Of a DNA stretch of 64,000 nucleotides, positions 48,896-59,326 are shown in pieces. Source of the stretch: Cepaea nemoralis. Taxonomy: Eukaryota; Mollusca; Gastropoda; Stylommatophora; Helicidae. Made by a program: the position numbers and the translations under genes. Under the pieces are notes generated by a model, which saw nothing but the letters and a program-made list of their open reading frames with translations, was not told the DNA's origin and ran no database searches. Every line of letters starts with the position of its first letter. Positions within the stretch are counted from its first letter, which is position 1. The DNA is taken from positions 40,823-104,822 of the forward strand of contig JACEFZ010011692.1 of NCBI GenBank assembly GCA_014155875.1, read 5' to 3'.

Positions 48896-49614
48896 AAGAT
48901 GTTTGGGAGACAGAAGGCTGTGGACAGACATGATCACCAACATGGCATAGACTATAAGAAGATTGGCAGTACAGGAGACAGAAGGCTGTGGACAGACATG
49001 ATCACCAGCGCCACACGGCAAGGACTATAAGAAGATTGGCAATACACGAGACAGAAGGCTGTGGACAGGCATGATCACCAGCGCCACACGGCAAGGACTA
49101 TAAGAAGATTGGCAGTACACGAGACAGAAGGCTGTGGACAGACATGATCACCAACGCCACACGGCATGGACTACAAGAAGATTGGCAGTACACGAGACAG
49201 AAGGTTGTGGACAGACATGATCACCAACGCCACACGGCATGGACTATAAGAATATTGGCAGTACACGAGACAGAAGGTTGTGGACAGACATGATCACCAA
49301 CGCCACACGGCATGGACTACAAAAAGATTGGCAGTACACGAGACAGAAGGTTGTGGACAGACATGATCACCAACGCCACACGGCATGGACTACAAAAAGA
49401 TTGGCAGTACACGAGACAGAAGGTTGTGGACAGACATGATCACCAACGCCACACAACATGGACTATAAGAAGATTGGCAGTACATGAGACAGAAGGCTGT
49501 GGACAGACATGATCACCAACGCCACACGGCATGGACTATAAGAATATTGGCAGTACACGAGACAAGGCTGTGGACAGACATGATCACCAACGCCACACGG
49601 CATGGACTACAAGA
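48896..49614. repeat. 73-bp tandem array, about 10 copies, LINE C-terminus derived
   Basis: The unit begins ACTATAAGAAGATTGGCAGT and contains GACAGAAGGCTGTGGACAGA, spaced 73 bp (49239, 49312). In frame it encodes DRRLWTDMITNATRHGL then a stop, the form of the LINE C-terminus at 48850-48890 (DRELWRDIIPNVHGL-stop). Copies differ by a few bases. Confidence 0.95.
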
Positions 49615-50379
49615 AGATGGGTAGCAATGGATAGTATCATTTCGTGTGATTGTACAATGTCTTTGATGTCGTCACTCCATTTTCTTCTCGAGCACCCTCT
49701 TGCTTTCGAATCTCATTAAGATGGCAGCTCTTCTCAAGCACTTCATCTAGCACAGTGGTTCTCAACCGGTGGGGAATTCTCCCCCCTCCCCCAGGTGGGA
49801 ATTTTAGAGTTTCGGGTGGGGGGGGGGGGGGGGGGGGGTTAAGATTATTTCAAGATCGCGTTAATAGAAGAACCAATTACTTGATATTGTTTTTCCCTCC
49901 ATACTTTACGGTTCTGTACTGCACTTCTGAAATTTGTTTTATAACGTAAGTAGACCCGCAAATCACGTTTTATGTAGACGCCTAGACTTTTCTAATATGT
50001 GGTATTAAATTTAGCTTCCAGTTTTACATATACTGTGTAGGGGGTGATTCATAGGGAGGAAGTATGAAAAAGGGGGGGGTGGAATGGCATTCTGAACATA
50101 TAGTGAAGGGGGGAATGAGCCAAAAAAAAGGTTGAGAATCACTGGTCTAGCAGGTCTTGATTTTGCGTAAGTATCATTTGTATCATGTCTGATGTGTATT
50201 TTAATTTCTTGACGTCAGTAACAAATACTGGCAGGTCAATTGAGCATTCCCGATATCAGTCAGTTTGATCTATAATGGCATACATGAAGCAGTTTGTTCT
50301 GGGTTAATCAGGTATGCAATAACTTCATCAGCAGGTACAGAGTGCACAGACATCGGAAACTTACCGGAATCTGGAACCT
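49615..50379. other. Spacer around the second MITE; possible minus-strand LINE trace
   Basis: On the minus strand 49625-49730 can be read as SKARGCSRRKWSDDIKDIV, resembling the GRPRxRWSDDI motif near some LINE C-termini. The match is short. Nothing else is recognisable outside the MITE. Confidence 0.35.
49753..50144. mobile_element. hAT-type MITE, copy 2
   Basis: It begins CAGTGGTTCTCAACCGGTGG and ends GGTTGAGAATCACTG, the same termini and interior as the copy at 23514, with long G runs. The flanks ATCTAGCA (49745-49752) and GTCTAGCA (50145-50152) are an 8-bp duplication with one mismatch. No transposase. It is 392 bp against 422 bp, differing by homopolymers and small indels. Confidence 0.93.
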
Positions 50380-50650
50380 GAAGGAGACGCTGGTGCACCT
50401 GAGGAGACCGTTGGTTGAAGCTGGGATGTGCACCTGAGGAAACTATTGGTTGAAGCTGGGATGTGCACCCGAGGGAACTGTTGGTTGAAGCTGGGATGTG
50501 CACCTGAGGGAAACTGTTGGTTGAAGCTGGGATGTGCACCCGAGGGAACTGTTGGTTGAAGCTGGGATGTGCACCTGAGGAAACTGTTGGTTGAAGCTGG
50601 GATGTGCACCCGAGGAAACCGTTGGTTGAAGCTGGGATGTGCGAGATTGC
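50380..50650. repeat. 35-bp tandem array, about 8 copies
   Basis: Units with AACTGTTGGTTGAAGCTGGG plus ATGTGCACC(C/T)GAGG are spaced 35-36 bp (50461, 50496). The sequence from 50651 to 50918 shows no gene. Confidence 0.93.
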
Positions 50651-50918
50651 CGCAACAGAAACTAGCCCTAGCTTTTATAGAAGAGACACTGTCTAGGGGA
50701 CCGTATATCATGCACACGCGTGACAGGTTATGTCGGAGGTAATTGTAAAATGTTGTCGGTCGGGTATTTCAAATCTGGCTTCCTTGTCACGAATCTGGCG
50801 GACCCCGCTCTAACAAATTCTTCTCTGTTGAGGCACCTGGAGCAAGGTATTTCCACGTACAATAGCAAACTTGGATAAACACTGCACTTTTGTTTAACTC
50901 TTGTGAACTAGAAACAGG

Positions 50919-51552
50919 TAGACACGAACTAGACAAGTAGACGAGAACTAGACAAGTAGACAAGAACTAGACAAGTAGACAAGAAAACATACAGATGACT
51001 GTCGGATCAGACATTGCACTTGTGAAATAGGCAGTAAAAGAGTCGAGTATCTGCTACATCATACACTACACTCGTGAACTAGGCAATAAAATATACAGCT
51101 ATCTGTTGGATTAAACAATACACTCGTAAACTAGGTAATAAGACAGTCAAGTATCTCATACATCAGATAATACACTCGTGAACTAGGCAAGAAAACATGC
51201 AACTATATGTTGGATCAAACATTACGCTCGTGAACTAGGCAAGAAAACATGCAACTACTGTATATGTTACATCAAACATTGCGATCTTGAACTAGACAAT
51301 AAATGTTAGATCAAACAATAAACTCGCGAACGAGGCAAAAAAAACAAACAAGCAACTATATGTTAGATATAACATTACACTATCGAACTAGACAATAAAT
51401 GTTGGATCAAACAATAAACTCGTGAACTAGACCAAAAAAAAAAAAAAAACAAGCAAATATCTTATCAATCAAGTGTTACACTAGTGAACTAGACAATAAA
51501 ATAGGCAAGTATTTGATCTATCCAGCATTACCAGTGAACTAGACAATAAGAG
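50919..51552. repeat. Decayed tandem array based on CGTGAACTAG(G/A)CAA
   Basis: A tight block of about 20 bp units (ACTAGACAAGTAGACAAGA) at 50919-50985 is followed by imperfect units of about 60-70 bp containing GTGAACTAGGCAA, ATGTTGGATCAAACA and ACACTCG. Divergence is high, so this is an old array. Confidence 0.8.
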
Positions 51553-51554
51553 AC

Positions 51555-51925
51555 TTGACAAGAGCTAGTCAATACATAAAGATAAGACTAATGAAGTTTA
51601 GCCAAGCAAATAAAAACCCGATTTTCCTTGGTGATACTCCACTTCAAGGGAAGGAATCCTACACTTATTTGGGAAGCAATGTAGACAATAATGGGGGAAT
51701 AGATAGAGAGACTAAAATAAGTATGCAACATGCAAGAGGAGCTTTCATGGCACTAGGACATCTGTTAAAAGAAGTTCAACTGAGCACCAAACTTTGAATG
51801 TATAACTCCAATGTTAAATCAGTACCCATGAATGGGTCAGAAACATGGGGAACAACTACAAGAACTGCATATAAACTACAAACATTCAATAATTAGTGCC
51901 TGCGTGGAAGGGTGGAATGAATTGT
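51555..51925 (+). pseudogene. LINE RT thumb fragment
   Basis: The frame reads IFLGDTPLQGKESYTYLGSN, VDNNGGIDRETK, HARGAFMALGHL and LSTKL, then a stop and NSNVKSVPMNGSETWGTT, KLQTFNN-stop-CLRG. This is the conserved RT C-terminal segment (YLGS, GSETW) of a CR1/RTE-type LINE, different in family from the following LINE. It is truncated at both ends and carries stops. Its right edge abuts the start of the next element. Confidence 0.8.
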
Positions 51926-51934
51926 TGGGAAACA

Positions 51935-54900
51935 ACTTGGTGGCAGCGACCATCGACCAGTCTTTCTAACTGTAAAAAATGAGCTTGTAAGTGAAAGCAG
52001 CACCCTCTCCAGGTGGAACTACAAGAAAGCAGACTGGGCAATGTACATGAATCGCACCAGCATACTGGTTAGAAACCTGAACACTGAGAAAGACATAAAT
52101 AAAGTAGTTGAAGAGTTTGGGAAATGCATACTACAGGCAGCGCGAGAAACAGTACCAAGAGGAGCCAGTAAACAATATAAACCCTACTGGAGTAGTGAAC
52201 TGGAACAGTTGCATACTGATTTGGAAGTGTGTAGAAAGCAAGCAGAGGCCACACCCAGCCAAGAGCACCACAATAAATTCCAGCACGCAAAAGCCAAATT
52301 TCACAGGGTGAAGCTGCTGGTTAGACGGAAAAGCTGGCAGGAGAAAACGGAGTCTCTGAACTTTGAAAGAGACACAAGGAAATTGTGGAAGCTAATAAAA
52401 CAACTTAACGATTAGGGCACAGAGAGAAACTCAAAAATTGCACTACATAAAAATGGAAGCATCTTAACAAGAAAGCAAGCAGCTGACCATTTTGCGGACT
52501 CATTCGCACAAGATAACAATATCAAAATTAGTCCAGAGAAACAACAATAGATTCGAGAGAAACGGCAACATACAGCACAGAAGGAAATAGTACATGAGGT
52601 TCTGGAGGCACCCATCACAATCAGTGAACTGGAGCTAGCCATATCAAAACTGAAAATGAGAAAGTCACCAGGAACTGATGGTATCTCCAATGAAATGATC
52701 AGGAACCTAGGAACAGAGGCCAAAGCAAAGCTGTTGCAGATCTTCAATAACAATTGGACCTTAGGCAGTGTTCAACAAGCCTGGGGAGAAGCAATCATGA
52801 TACCCCTCCTAAAATCAGGGAAAGATAGTTCCATTGCCTCTAGCTACAGACCAATTAGCCTCACCAGATGTCTCTGCAAAACACTGGAGCGCATCATCAA
52901 TCACAGACTGCGGTGGTACATTGAAAGTAAAAACATCCTTGTGCCACAGCAGGCTGGCTTTAGGCAGTGCTACTCTACGGAAGATCAGACAACCTACCTC
53001 TCTCAAGAAATTGAGGATGCATTCCAAGAGAAGAAACTGGTGCTTGCGACATGGATAGATCTGAAGAAAGCCTTTGACAAAGTCTGGAAAGAAGGTCTGA
53101 TGAAGAAACTGAGAAACTGTAAAGTCAATGGAAGAATGTACACATGGGTGAAAGCATACTTGCACAACAGAAGAGCCCGTGTACAGATAGACGGACTCAA
53201 GAGCAAGAAAGTACTACTGCGTCACGGTGTTCCCCAGGGCGGAGTCTTGTCCCCCACACTCTTTCTAATCGTCATCAATGATCTCGTTGCTAATCTACCG
53301 CATGGAATTAAAGCGGCAATGTACGCGATGACCTGGTTCTATGGAGCACAAATGAACATGCATCAGTGGCCACCAGATTGCTACAAAGAGCTGTAGATGC
53401 ATTTGTTGCATGGGCAAATAGATGGTGTGTCAGCATAAACACTAACAAGTGCAGCACCACTCTATTTACCCTCTCTCCAAAACAAAAGGCAGGGATCATC
53501 CAGATAAATGGAACACCCCTAAGAGAAGATAAAGAACCAACATACCTTGGAGTAACATTTGATGGCAGGCTCACATCGAGAAATCACATCAACAAAGCAG
53601 TAGCAAAAGCCAGAAGGAAAATAGCCATCCTGAGAAAGCTAAGTGGAACCACATGGGGAGCCAGTGGGAAAATACTTAGCAAAGTTTATCAACAGAGCAT
53701 ACGACCAAACCTGGAATACGGGTCAACTGCATGGTGTTCGGCATCAAAAACCACACTACAAGAGCTGGACAAGGTGCAAAATCAAGCACTTAGAGTCACC
53801 ACAGGAGGGATGAGATCAACCCCTATAATGGAAATGGAGAAGATGGGAAGCACACAAGCACTGAGAGAGCGCAGAGATACGAAAACGCTAATAAAAGCAG
53901 AAAAGTTCCTCAGCTTGCCAGGCCACCCTATGAAGAACAGAGGCCAAACGACTCTGCAGAGAAACCACTGATCTACCCACAGTTGGTATCCCCTTAACAA
54001 CTATTCCAGAGCGAACTCCATGGAAAGATGAACATAGACTATCATTACAAGTCCAGACAAAAATGAGAGGAATATTTGACAAGGAAGAACAGAACGGTGT
54101 GCAACGCAGAACAGCCACTCTCAGCTTCCTTGATGAAGAATATCCACAGGATCCGAGTCTTCACAGATGGGTCAGCACAAAATGCTATTCGAAATGGAGG
54201 AGCGGGAGTGTACATAGAATACCAAAATAATACTAGGGACACAGCCAGAGTACCGACAGGAAAGTACTGCCATAACTATGATGCTGAAATTGAGGCAATC
54301 AAGATAGCAACAGAGAAATTACTAAATACCAGCAATGGTACACAACCTGTGGTGCTATTGACAGATGCAAAATCAGTACTCGAGGTGCTCCTGTCTGGGA
54401 AATTGCCAGTACTAAGGACACTACTTTCTGAACTTAGCAGTCAGCATAAGGTCACCATACAGTGGATACCATCCCACTGTGGAGTACCCGGAAACGACAG
54501 AGCTGATCAATTGGCTAAGGAAGGAGCCAAAGAAGAACAGCCTGATGTGCCCGTTACATACCACCAAAAGAAAAGGATGATCAAATCAGTCAGAAAGCCA
54601 CCAAAACCTGCTCAAGATGACTACCACGTTATGGACAGACCAGAACAAGTCATTATTCTGCGCATCAGAACAGGACACAATAGATTACGCAACCGCATGC
54701 ATACAAAATTCAAGATTGGTGAAACAGCCATGTGCACATGTGGATTGGCCTCGCAGACAGCAGAGCACATACTTCCAAGACTGCCCAAAATATAACATAT
54801 CTAGGCAAACCTTCTGGCCTAGAGAGACGACAGTGGAAGATAAACTCTATGGACCACTGTGTGAACTGAAAAAGACAGTTCAATTCATGCAAGAGACGAC

Positions 54901-54960
54901 ATTGCAGATATAGACATATTTCAAGCGAACGAAAGAAGAAGAATCCCTTTTAGTGTTATG
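51935..54960 (+). mobile_element. 5'-truncated LINE with RT and RNase H (I-superfamily-like)
   Basis: The element begins in the last endonuclease motif (LGGSDHRPVFLTV at 51938-51976) and runs through RT, RNase H and a C-terminal CCHC-like end. It closes with a very short 3' UTR and a GAACGAAAGAAGAAGAA tail near 54925-54945. The right part of the call includes a little flanking sequence. Compared with a full element it lacks most of the endonuclease and anything upstream. Confidence 0.88.
51938..54913 (+). pseudogene. LINE polyprotein remnant: endonuclease end, RT, RNase H, CCHC-like tail
   Basis: Frame 1 (51938-53330) carries SDHRP, WNYKKADW, then stops near 52413 and 52547, then RT motifs SPGTDGI, SYRPISLT, VPQQAGFR, WIDLKKAFDKVW and HGVPQGGVLSP. 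A one-base loss near 53327 removes the YADD motif, and the protein continues in another frame at 53336-53971 (YLGVTFD, KVQNQALRVTTGG). A further shift leads to RNase H (54076-54795) with D31, E71, D97 and D144 and the motif IPSHCGVPGNDRAD. CTCG-N8-H near 54733-54768 plus DCP in the next frame forms a CCHC-like tail ending at 54913. Four or more lesions make it inactive. Confidence 0.9.
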
Positions 54961-55226
54961 CTTTTGTATACTGTATTCAACAAACAATAAATGAGTGCAC
55001 AAATATAGTGAGGCGTTAGCAATTAGGAGGTTCTAGTGGGTTTTATACAAACAGGAAGAGTTCGTGTTTTTTTTTTTTTTTCAATTGGTAATCATGGGGA
55101 TAACAGATGCTCCATATTTCAACAGTACCTGTGACAATGTGTTTAACTGTTGCAACTAAAGTATTATTCATTAATTCACCTCAGATGATATATAACTCTG
55201 CACTCTACACCTAACGAGATGCAGCA
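54961..55226. other. Short unique spacer
   Basis: AACAATAAATGAG near 54984 and a T16 run near 55068 are present. No gene is seen. Confidence 0.5.
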
Positions 55227-56010
55227 AAATATTCATTCATTGGCACCTTGCCGTCTTGACAGACGATAGTTTGTGCTTTAAAAAGGCATAATAACTTTTA
55301 CCTATGGCGGTCGCGAATGTGACTGATAAGGCCAATTTGCGCTGTAAATGTCCGTTCACAGTGGGTGCATGTGAACACGTGGTCATTTCCACCATTAAGC
55401 ACCATCTTATGTCTCACACGCTCGGTGTGTGAGTTATCTGCAATAATTTTCTCCTTTACCTTTATTCCATTTCTGATATTTGCCCTCCATGCAACACGTT
55501 CAGCGGCGACGTGCTCCCAATGTGCATTATCAATGCCTGTATCAATCATGTCCCGCTTACACACATCTTTGTATCGTAGTAGAGGCCGACCCTGAGATCT
55601 CTTACCCATCTGTAATTCACCAAAAAAGATGTCCTTTGGTATTCTACCATTATCCATCCTCCTAAGATGTCCTATCCATCTAAGTCTACGAAGACTGAGC
55701 ATGGAATAAACCGTCACACAACCTGATCTTTCCAATACTTCAGTATTTGTGATTTTGTCTTGCCACTTAATACCAAGAATTCTTCGCAAACACCGCATAT
55801 GAAAGCTGTTTAAATGTTTCTCTTAGTGTGAGTAAGTTGTCCAGGTTTCACTGCCATAAAGAAGAGTACTAAGGACACAGGCTTGATAGACAAGGACTTT
55901 TGTTTTGGCAGTAAGCTTCCTGTTCTCCCAGACTCTTTTTCTTAACCTGTTCATTTTTGTTGCTGCCTTACCAATCCGGATGTTGATTTCCTGATCTAGG
56001 GATAATTTGC
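55227..56010 (-). mobile_element. LINE 3' end with C-terminal zinc finger and (GAAT)n tail
   Basis: On the minus strand the element ends with a 3' UTR of about 70 bp and tail GCCAATGAATGAAT. The same UTR and tail form the 3' end of the retroposon at 10836-15199. The tail type recalls L2/CR1-like LINEs (inferred). This copy also shows the empty sites for two insertions seen elsewhere: the nested LINE (TTATGCCTTT) and the MITE (ATCTAAGT). Confidence 0.9.
55298..56010 (-). pseudogene. LINE RT C-terminal domain with C2H2-like finger, one in-frame stop
   Basis: One frame from about 56010 reads LSLDQEINIRIGKAAT, VLVYQACVLSTLLYGSETWT, then a TAA near 55823. It continues without shift: RCLRRILGIKW, IGHLRRMDNGRIPKD, GRPLLRYKDVCKRDMID, NAHWEHVAAERVAWRANIRNG, ending CTHCERTFTAQIGLISHIRD plus RHR and a stop at 55298. 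The end fits a C-x2-C-x12-H-x4-H finger, as found at the C-terminus of some LINE proteins, where it is thought to help bind nucleic acid. The single stop makes this the best preserved LINE end in the window. The upstream part is truncated. Confidence 0.88.
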
Positions 56011-56279
56011 CAAATATACCAGACAATAAATCGTGCACCGTATTGTTTGTGGCTTCAGCGTTGTTACATATTTCTACCCTAAGTGGTGCCGGCTGAACAA
56101 CATATGATCCTGGTGCCTCTCTTGCTGGCCCTGACACAAGCCATCTGTCTGCTGGCTGAACTAAGTTGACCTCAAGCTAAATCTTCACCTGGGCTGTCAG
56201 CAAAGGTCGGGACACGGCCTTGACACACGGTACAGTGAGAGCGGGACATAATGGTGACAACGTACTGTTGCAGAATTAT
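56011..56279. other. Unique spacer, no gene seen
   Basis: No frame with a domain was found between the LINE truncation point and the 24-bp satellite. Confidence 0.5.
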
Positions 56280-59200
56280 TAATTTCTGAGGAAATGCGCA
56301 ACCGTGTAGATGTGTGAGTGGACAACAGTGTAGATGTGTAAGTGGGCAACAGTGTAGATGTGTAAGTGGGCAACAGTGTAGATGTGTAAGTGGACAACAG
56401 TGTAGATGTGTAAGTGGGCAACAGTGTAGATGTGTAAGTGGACAACAGTGTAGATGTGTAAGTGGGCAACTGTATAGATGTGTAAGTGGGCAATAGAGTA
56501 GATGTGTAATTGGACAACAGTGTAGATGTGTAAGTGGGCAATAGAGTAGATGTGTAAGTGGGCAACAGTGTAGATGTGTAAGTGGACAACACTGTAGATG
56601 TGTAAGTGATCAATAGAGTAGATGTGTAAGTGGGCAACAGTGTAGATGTGTAAGTGGGCTACTGTATAGATGTGTGAGTGGGCACCAGTATAGATGTGTA
56701 AGTGGGCAACAGTATAGATGTGTGAGTGGACAACAGCGTAGATGTGTAAGTGGACAACAGTGTAGATGTGTAAGTGGGCAATAGAGTAGATGTGTAAGTG
56801 GGCAATAGAGTAGATGTGTAAGTGGGCAATAGAGTAGATGTGTAAGTGGGCAACTGTATAGATTCGCAAGTGGACAACAGTATAGATGTGTGATTGGACA
56901 ACAGTATAGATGTGTGAGTGGACAACAGTATAGATGTGTGAGTTGACAACAGTATAGATGTTAGATGTGTGAGTGGACAACAGTATGGATGTGTGAGTGG
57001 GCAACTGTGTAGATGTGTAAGTGGGCAACTGTATAGATGTGTAAGTGGGCAACTGTATAGATGTGTAAGTGGGCAACTGTATAGATGTGTAAGTGGGCAA
57101 CTGTATAGATGTGGAAGTGGGCAACTGTATAGATGTGTAAGTGGGCAACTGTATAGATGTGTAAGATGACAACTGTATATGTGTAAGTGGGCAACTGTAT
57201 AGATGTGTAAGTGGGCAACTGTATAGATGTGTAAGTGGGCAACTGTATAGATGTGTAAGTGGGCAACTGTATAGATGTGTAAGTGGGCAACTGTATAGAT
57301 GTGTAAGTGGGCAACTGTATAGATGTGTAAGTGGGCAACTGTGTAGATGTGTAAGTGGGCAACTGTGTAGATGTGTAAGTGGGCAACTGTATAGATGTGT
57401 AAGTGGGCAACTGTATAGATGTGTAAGTGGGCAACTGTATAGATGTGTAAGTGGGCAACTGTATAGATGTGTAAGTGGGCAACTGTATAGATGTGTAAGT
57501 GGGCAACTGTATAGATGTGTAAGTGGGCAACTGTATAGATGTGTAAGTGGGCAACTGTATAGATGTGTAAGTGGGCAACTGTATAGATGTGTAAGTGGGC
57601 AACTGTATAGATGTGTAAGTGGGCAACTGTATAGATGTGTAAGTGGGCAACTGTATAGATGTGTAAGTGGGCAACTGTATAGATGTGTAAGTGGGCAACT
57701 GTATAGATGTGTAAGTGGGCAACTGTATAGATGTGTAAGTGGGCAACTGTATAGATGTGTAAGTGGGCAACTGTATAGATGTGTAAGTGGGCAACTGTAT
57801 AGATGTGTAAGTGGGCAACTGTATAGATGTGTAAGTGGGCAACTGTATAGATGTGGAAGTGGGCAACTGTATAGATGTGTAAGTGGGCAACTGTATAGAT
57901 GTGTAAGTGGGCAACTGTATAGATGTGGAAGTGGGCAACTGTATAGATGTGTAAGTGGGCAACTGTATAGATGTGTAAGTGGGCAACTGTGTAGATGTGT
58001 AAGTGGGCAACTGTATAGATGTGTAAGTGGGCAACTGTATAGATGTGTAAGTTGGCAACTGTATAGATGTGTAAGTGGGCAACTGTGTAGATGTGTGTGT
58101 TGGCAACAGTATAGATGTGTGTGTGGGCAACAGTATAGATGTGTAAGTGGGCAACAGTATAGATGTGTAAGTGGGCAACAGTATAGATGTGTAAGTGGGC
58201 AACAGTATAGATGTGTGTGTGGGCAACAGTATAGATGTGTGTGTGGGCAACAGTATAGATGTGTAAGTGGGCAACAGTATAGATGTGTAAGTGGGCAACA
58301 GTATAGATGTGTAAGTGGGCAACAGTATAGATGTGTTAAGTGGGCAACAGTATAGATGTGTGTGTGGGCAACAGTATATATTCGCAAGTGGACAACAGTA
58401 TAGATGTGTAAGTGGGCAACAGTATAGATGTGTGAGTGGACAACAGTATAGATGTGTGATTGGGCAACTGTATAGATGTGAAAGTGGGCAACTGTGTAGA
58501 TGTGTGAGTGGACAACAGTATAGATGTGTAAGTGGGCAACAGTGTAGATGTGTGAGGGGACAACAGTATGGATGTGTGAGTGGGCAACTGTATAGATGTG
58601 TGAGTGGGCAACAGTATAGATGTGTAAGTGGGCAACAGTATAGATGTGTGAGTGGACAACAGTATAGATGTGTGAGTGGGCAGCTGTATAGATGTGAAAG
58701 TGGGCAGCTGTGTAGATGTGGAAGTGGGCAACTGTATAGATGTGTAAGTGGGCAACTGTATAGATGTGTGAGGGGACAACAGTATGGATGTGTGAGTGGG
58801 CAACAGTATAGATGTGTAAGTGGGCAACAGTATAGATGTGTAAGTGGGCAACAGTGTAAATGTATGAGTGGACAACAGTATAGATGTGTAAGTGGGCAAC
58901 AGTGTAGATGTGTGAGTGGACAACAGTATAGATGTGTAAGTGGGCAACAGTATAGATGTGTGTGTGGGCAACAGTATAGATTCGCAAGTGGACAACAGTA
59001 TAGATGTGAAAGTGGGCAACTGTGTAGATGTGTGAGTGGACAACAGTATGGACGTGTGAGTGGGCAACTGTGTAGATGTGTAAGTGGGCAACTGTATAGA
59101 TGTGTAAGTGGGCAACTGTATAGATGTGTAAGTGGGCAACTGTATAGATGTGTAAGTGGGCAACTGTATAGATGTGTAAGTGGGCAACTGTATATGTGTA

Positions 59201-59326
59201 AGTGGGCAACTGTGTAGATGTGTAAGTGGGCAACTGTGTAGATGTGTAAGTGGGCAACTGTATAGATGTGTAAGTGGGCAACTGTATAGATGTGTAAGTG
59301 GGCATCTGTATAGATGTGTAAGTGGG
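56280..59326. repeat. 24-bp satellite array, left block, about 126 copies
   Basis: The unit is GTGGGCAACTGTATAGATGT plus GTAA, spaced 24 bp (57071, 57095). The centre (57040-58080) is very homogeneous. Both sides have variants: GGACAACAG, ATAGAGTAG, TTCGCAAGTG. Since 24 is divisible by 3, a minus frame of over 1000 codons (repeat PTYTSIQL) and plus frames of SGQLYRCV stay open. I regard them as by-products. The array is split by the insertion at 59327. Confidence 0.97.

Larger units (their letters stand above)
46080..49614 (+). mobile_element. LINE RT C-terminus (RTE-like) swollen by three internal arrays
   Basis: The LINE text is continuous across the arrays. VNVLKYFGILTTADG (46095-46140) is followed by the 10-bp array, then CRIDQAHADLTSW (46220-46260), SWTYNRQVRDF, FRGMMRTRWTERKCNEDILKEDN (to about 46465), then the 16-bp array. 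After it come QRDLVTRIRRK (48612-48645), FYGHVMKRGKL, GKLEGIRGRGRPREQML, HHRELF, and RELWRDIIPNVHGL-stop near 48890, then the 73-bp array. These are the ordered motifs of a LINE C-terminal domain. The copy is 5'-truncated, with stops and frameshifts. Confidence 0.85.

Noticed and set aside
55298..55798. Host zinc-finger gene
   Set aside because: The upstream sequence is RT C-terminal, a second copy exists at 23258, and it ends in a LINE 3' UTR and tail.
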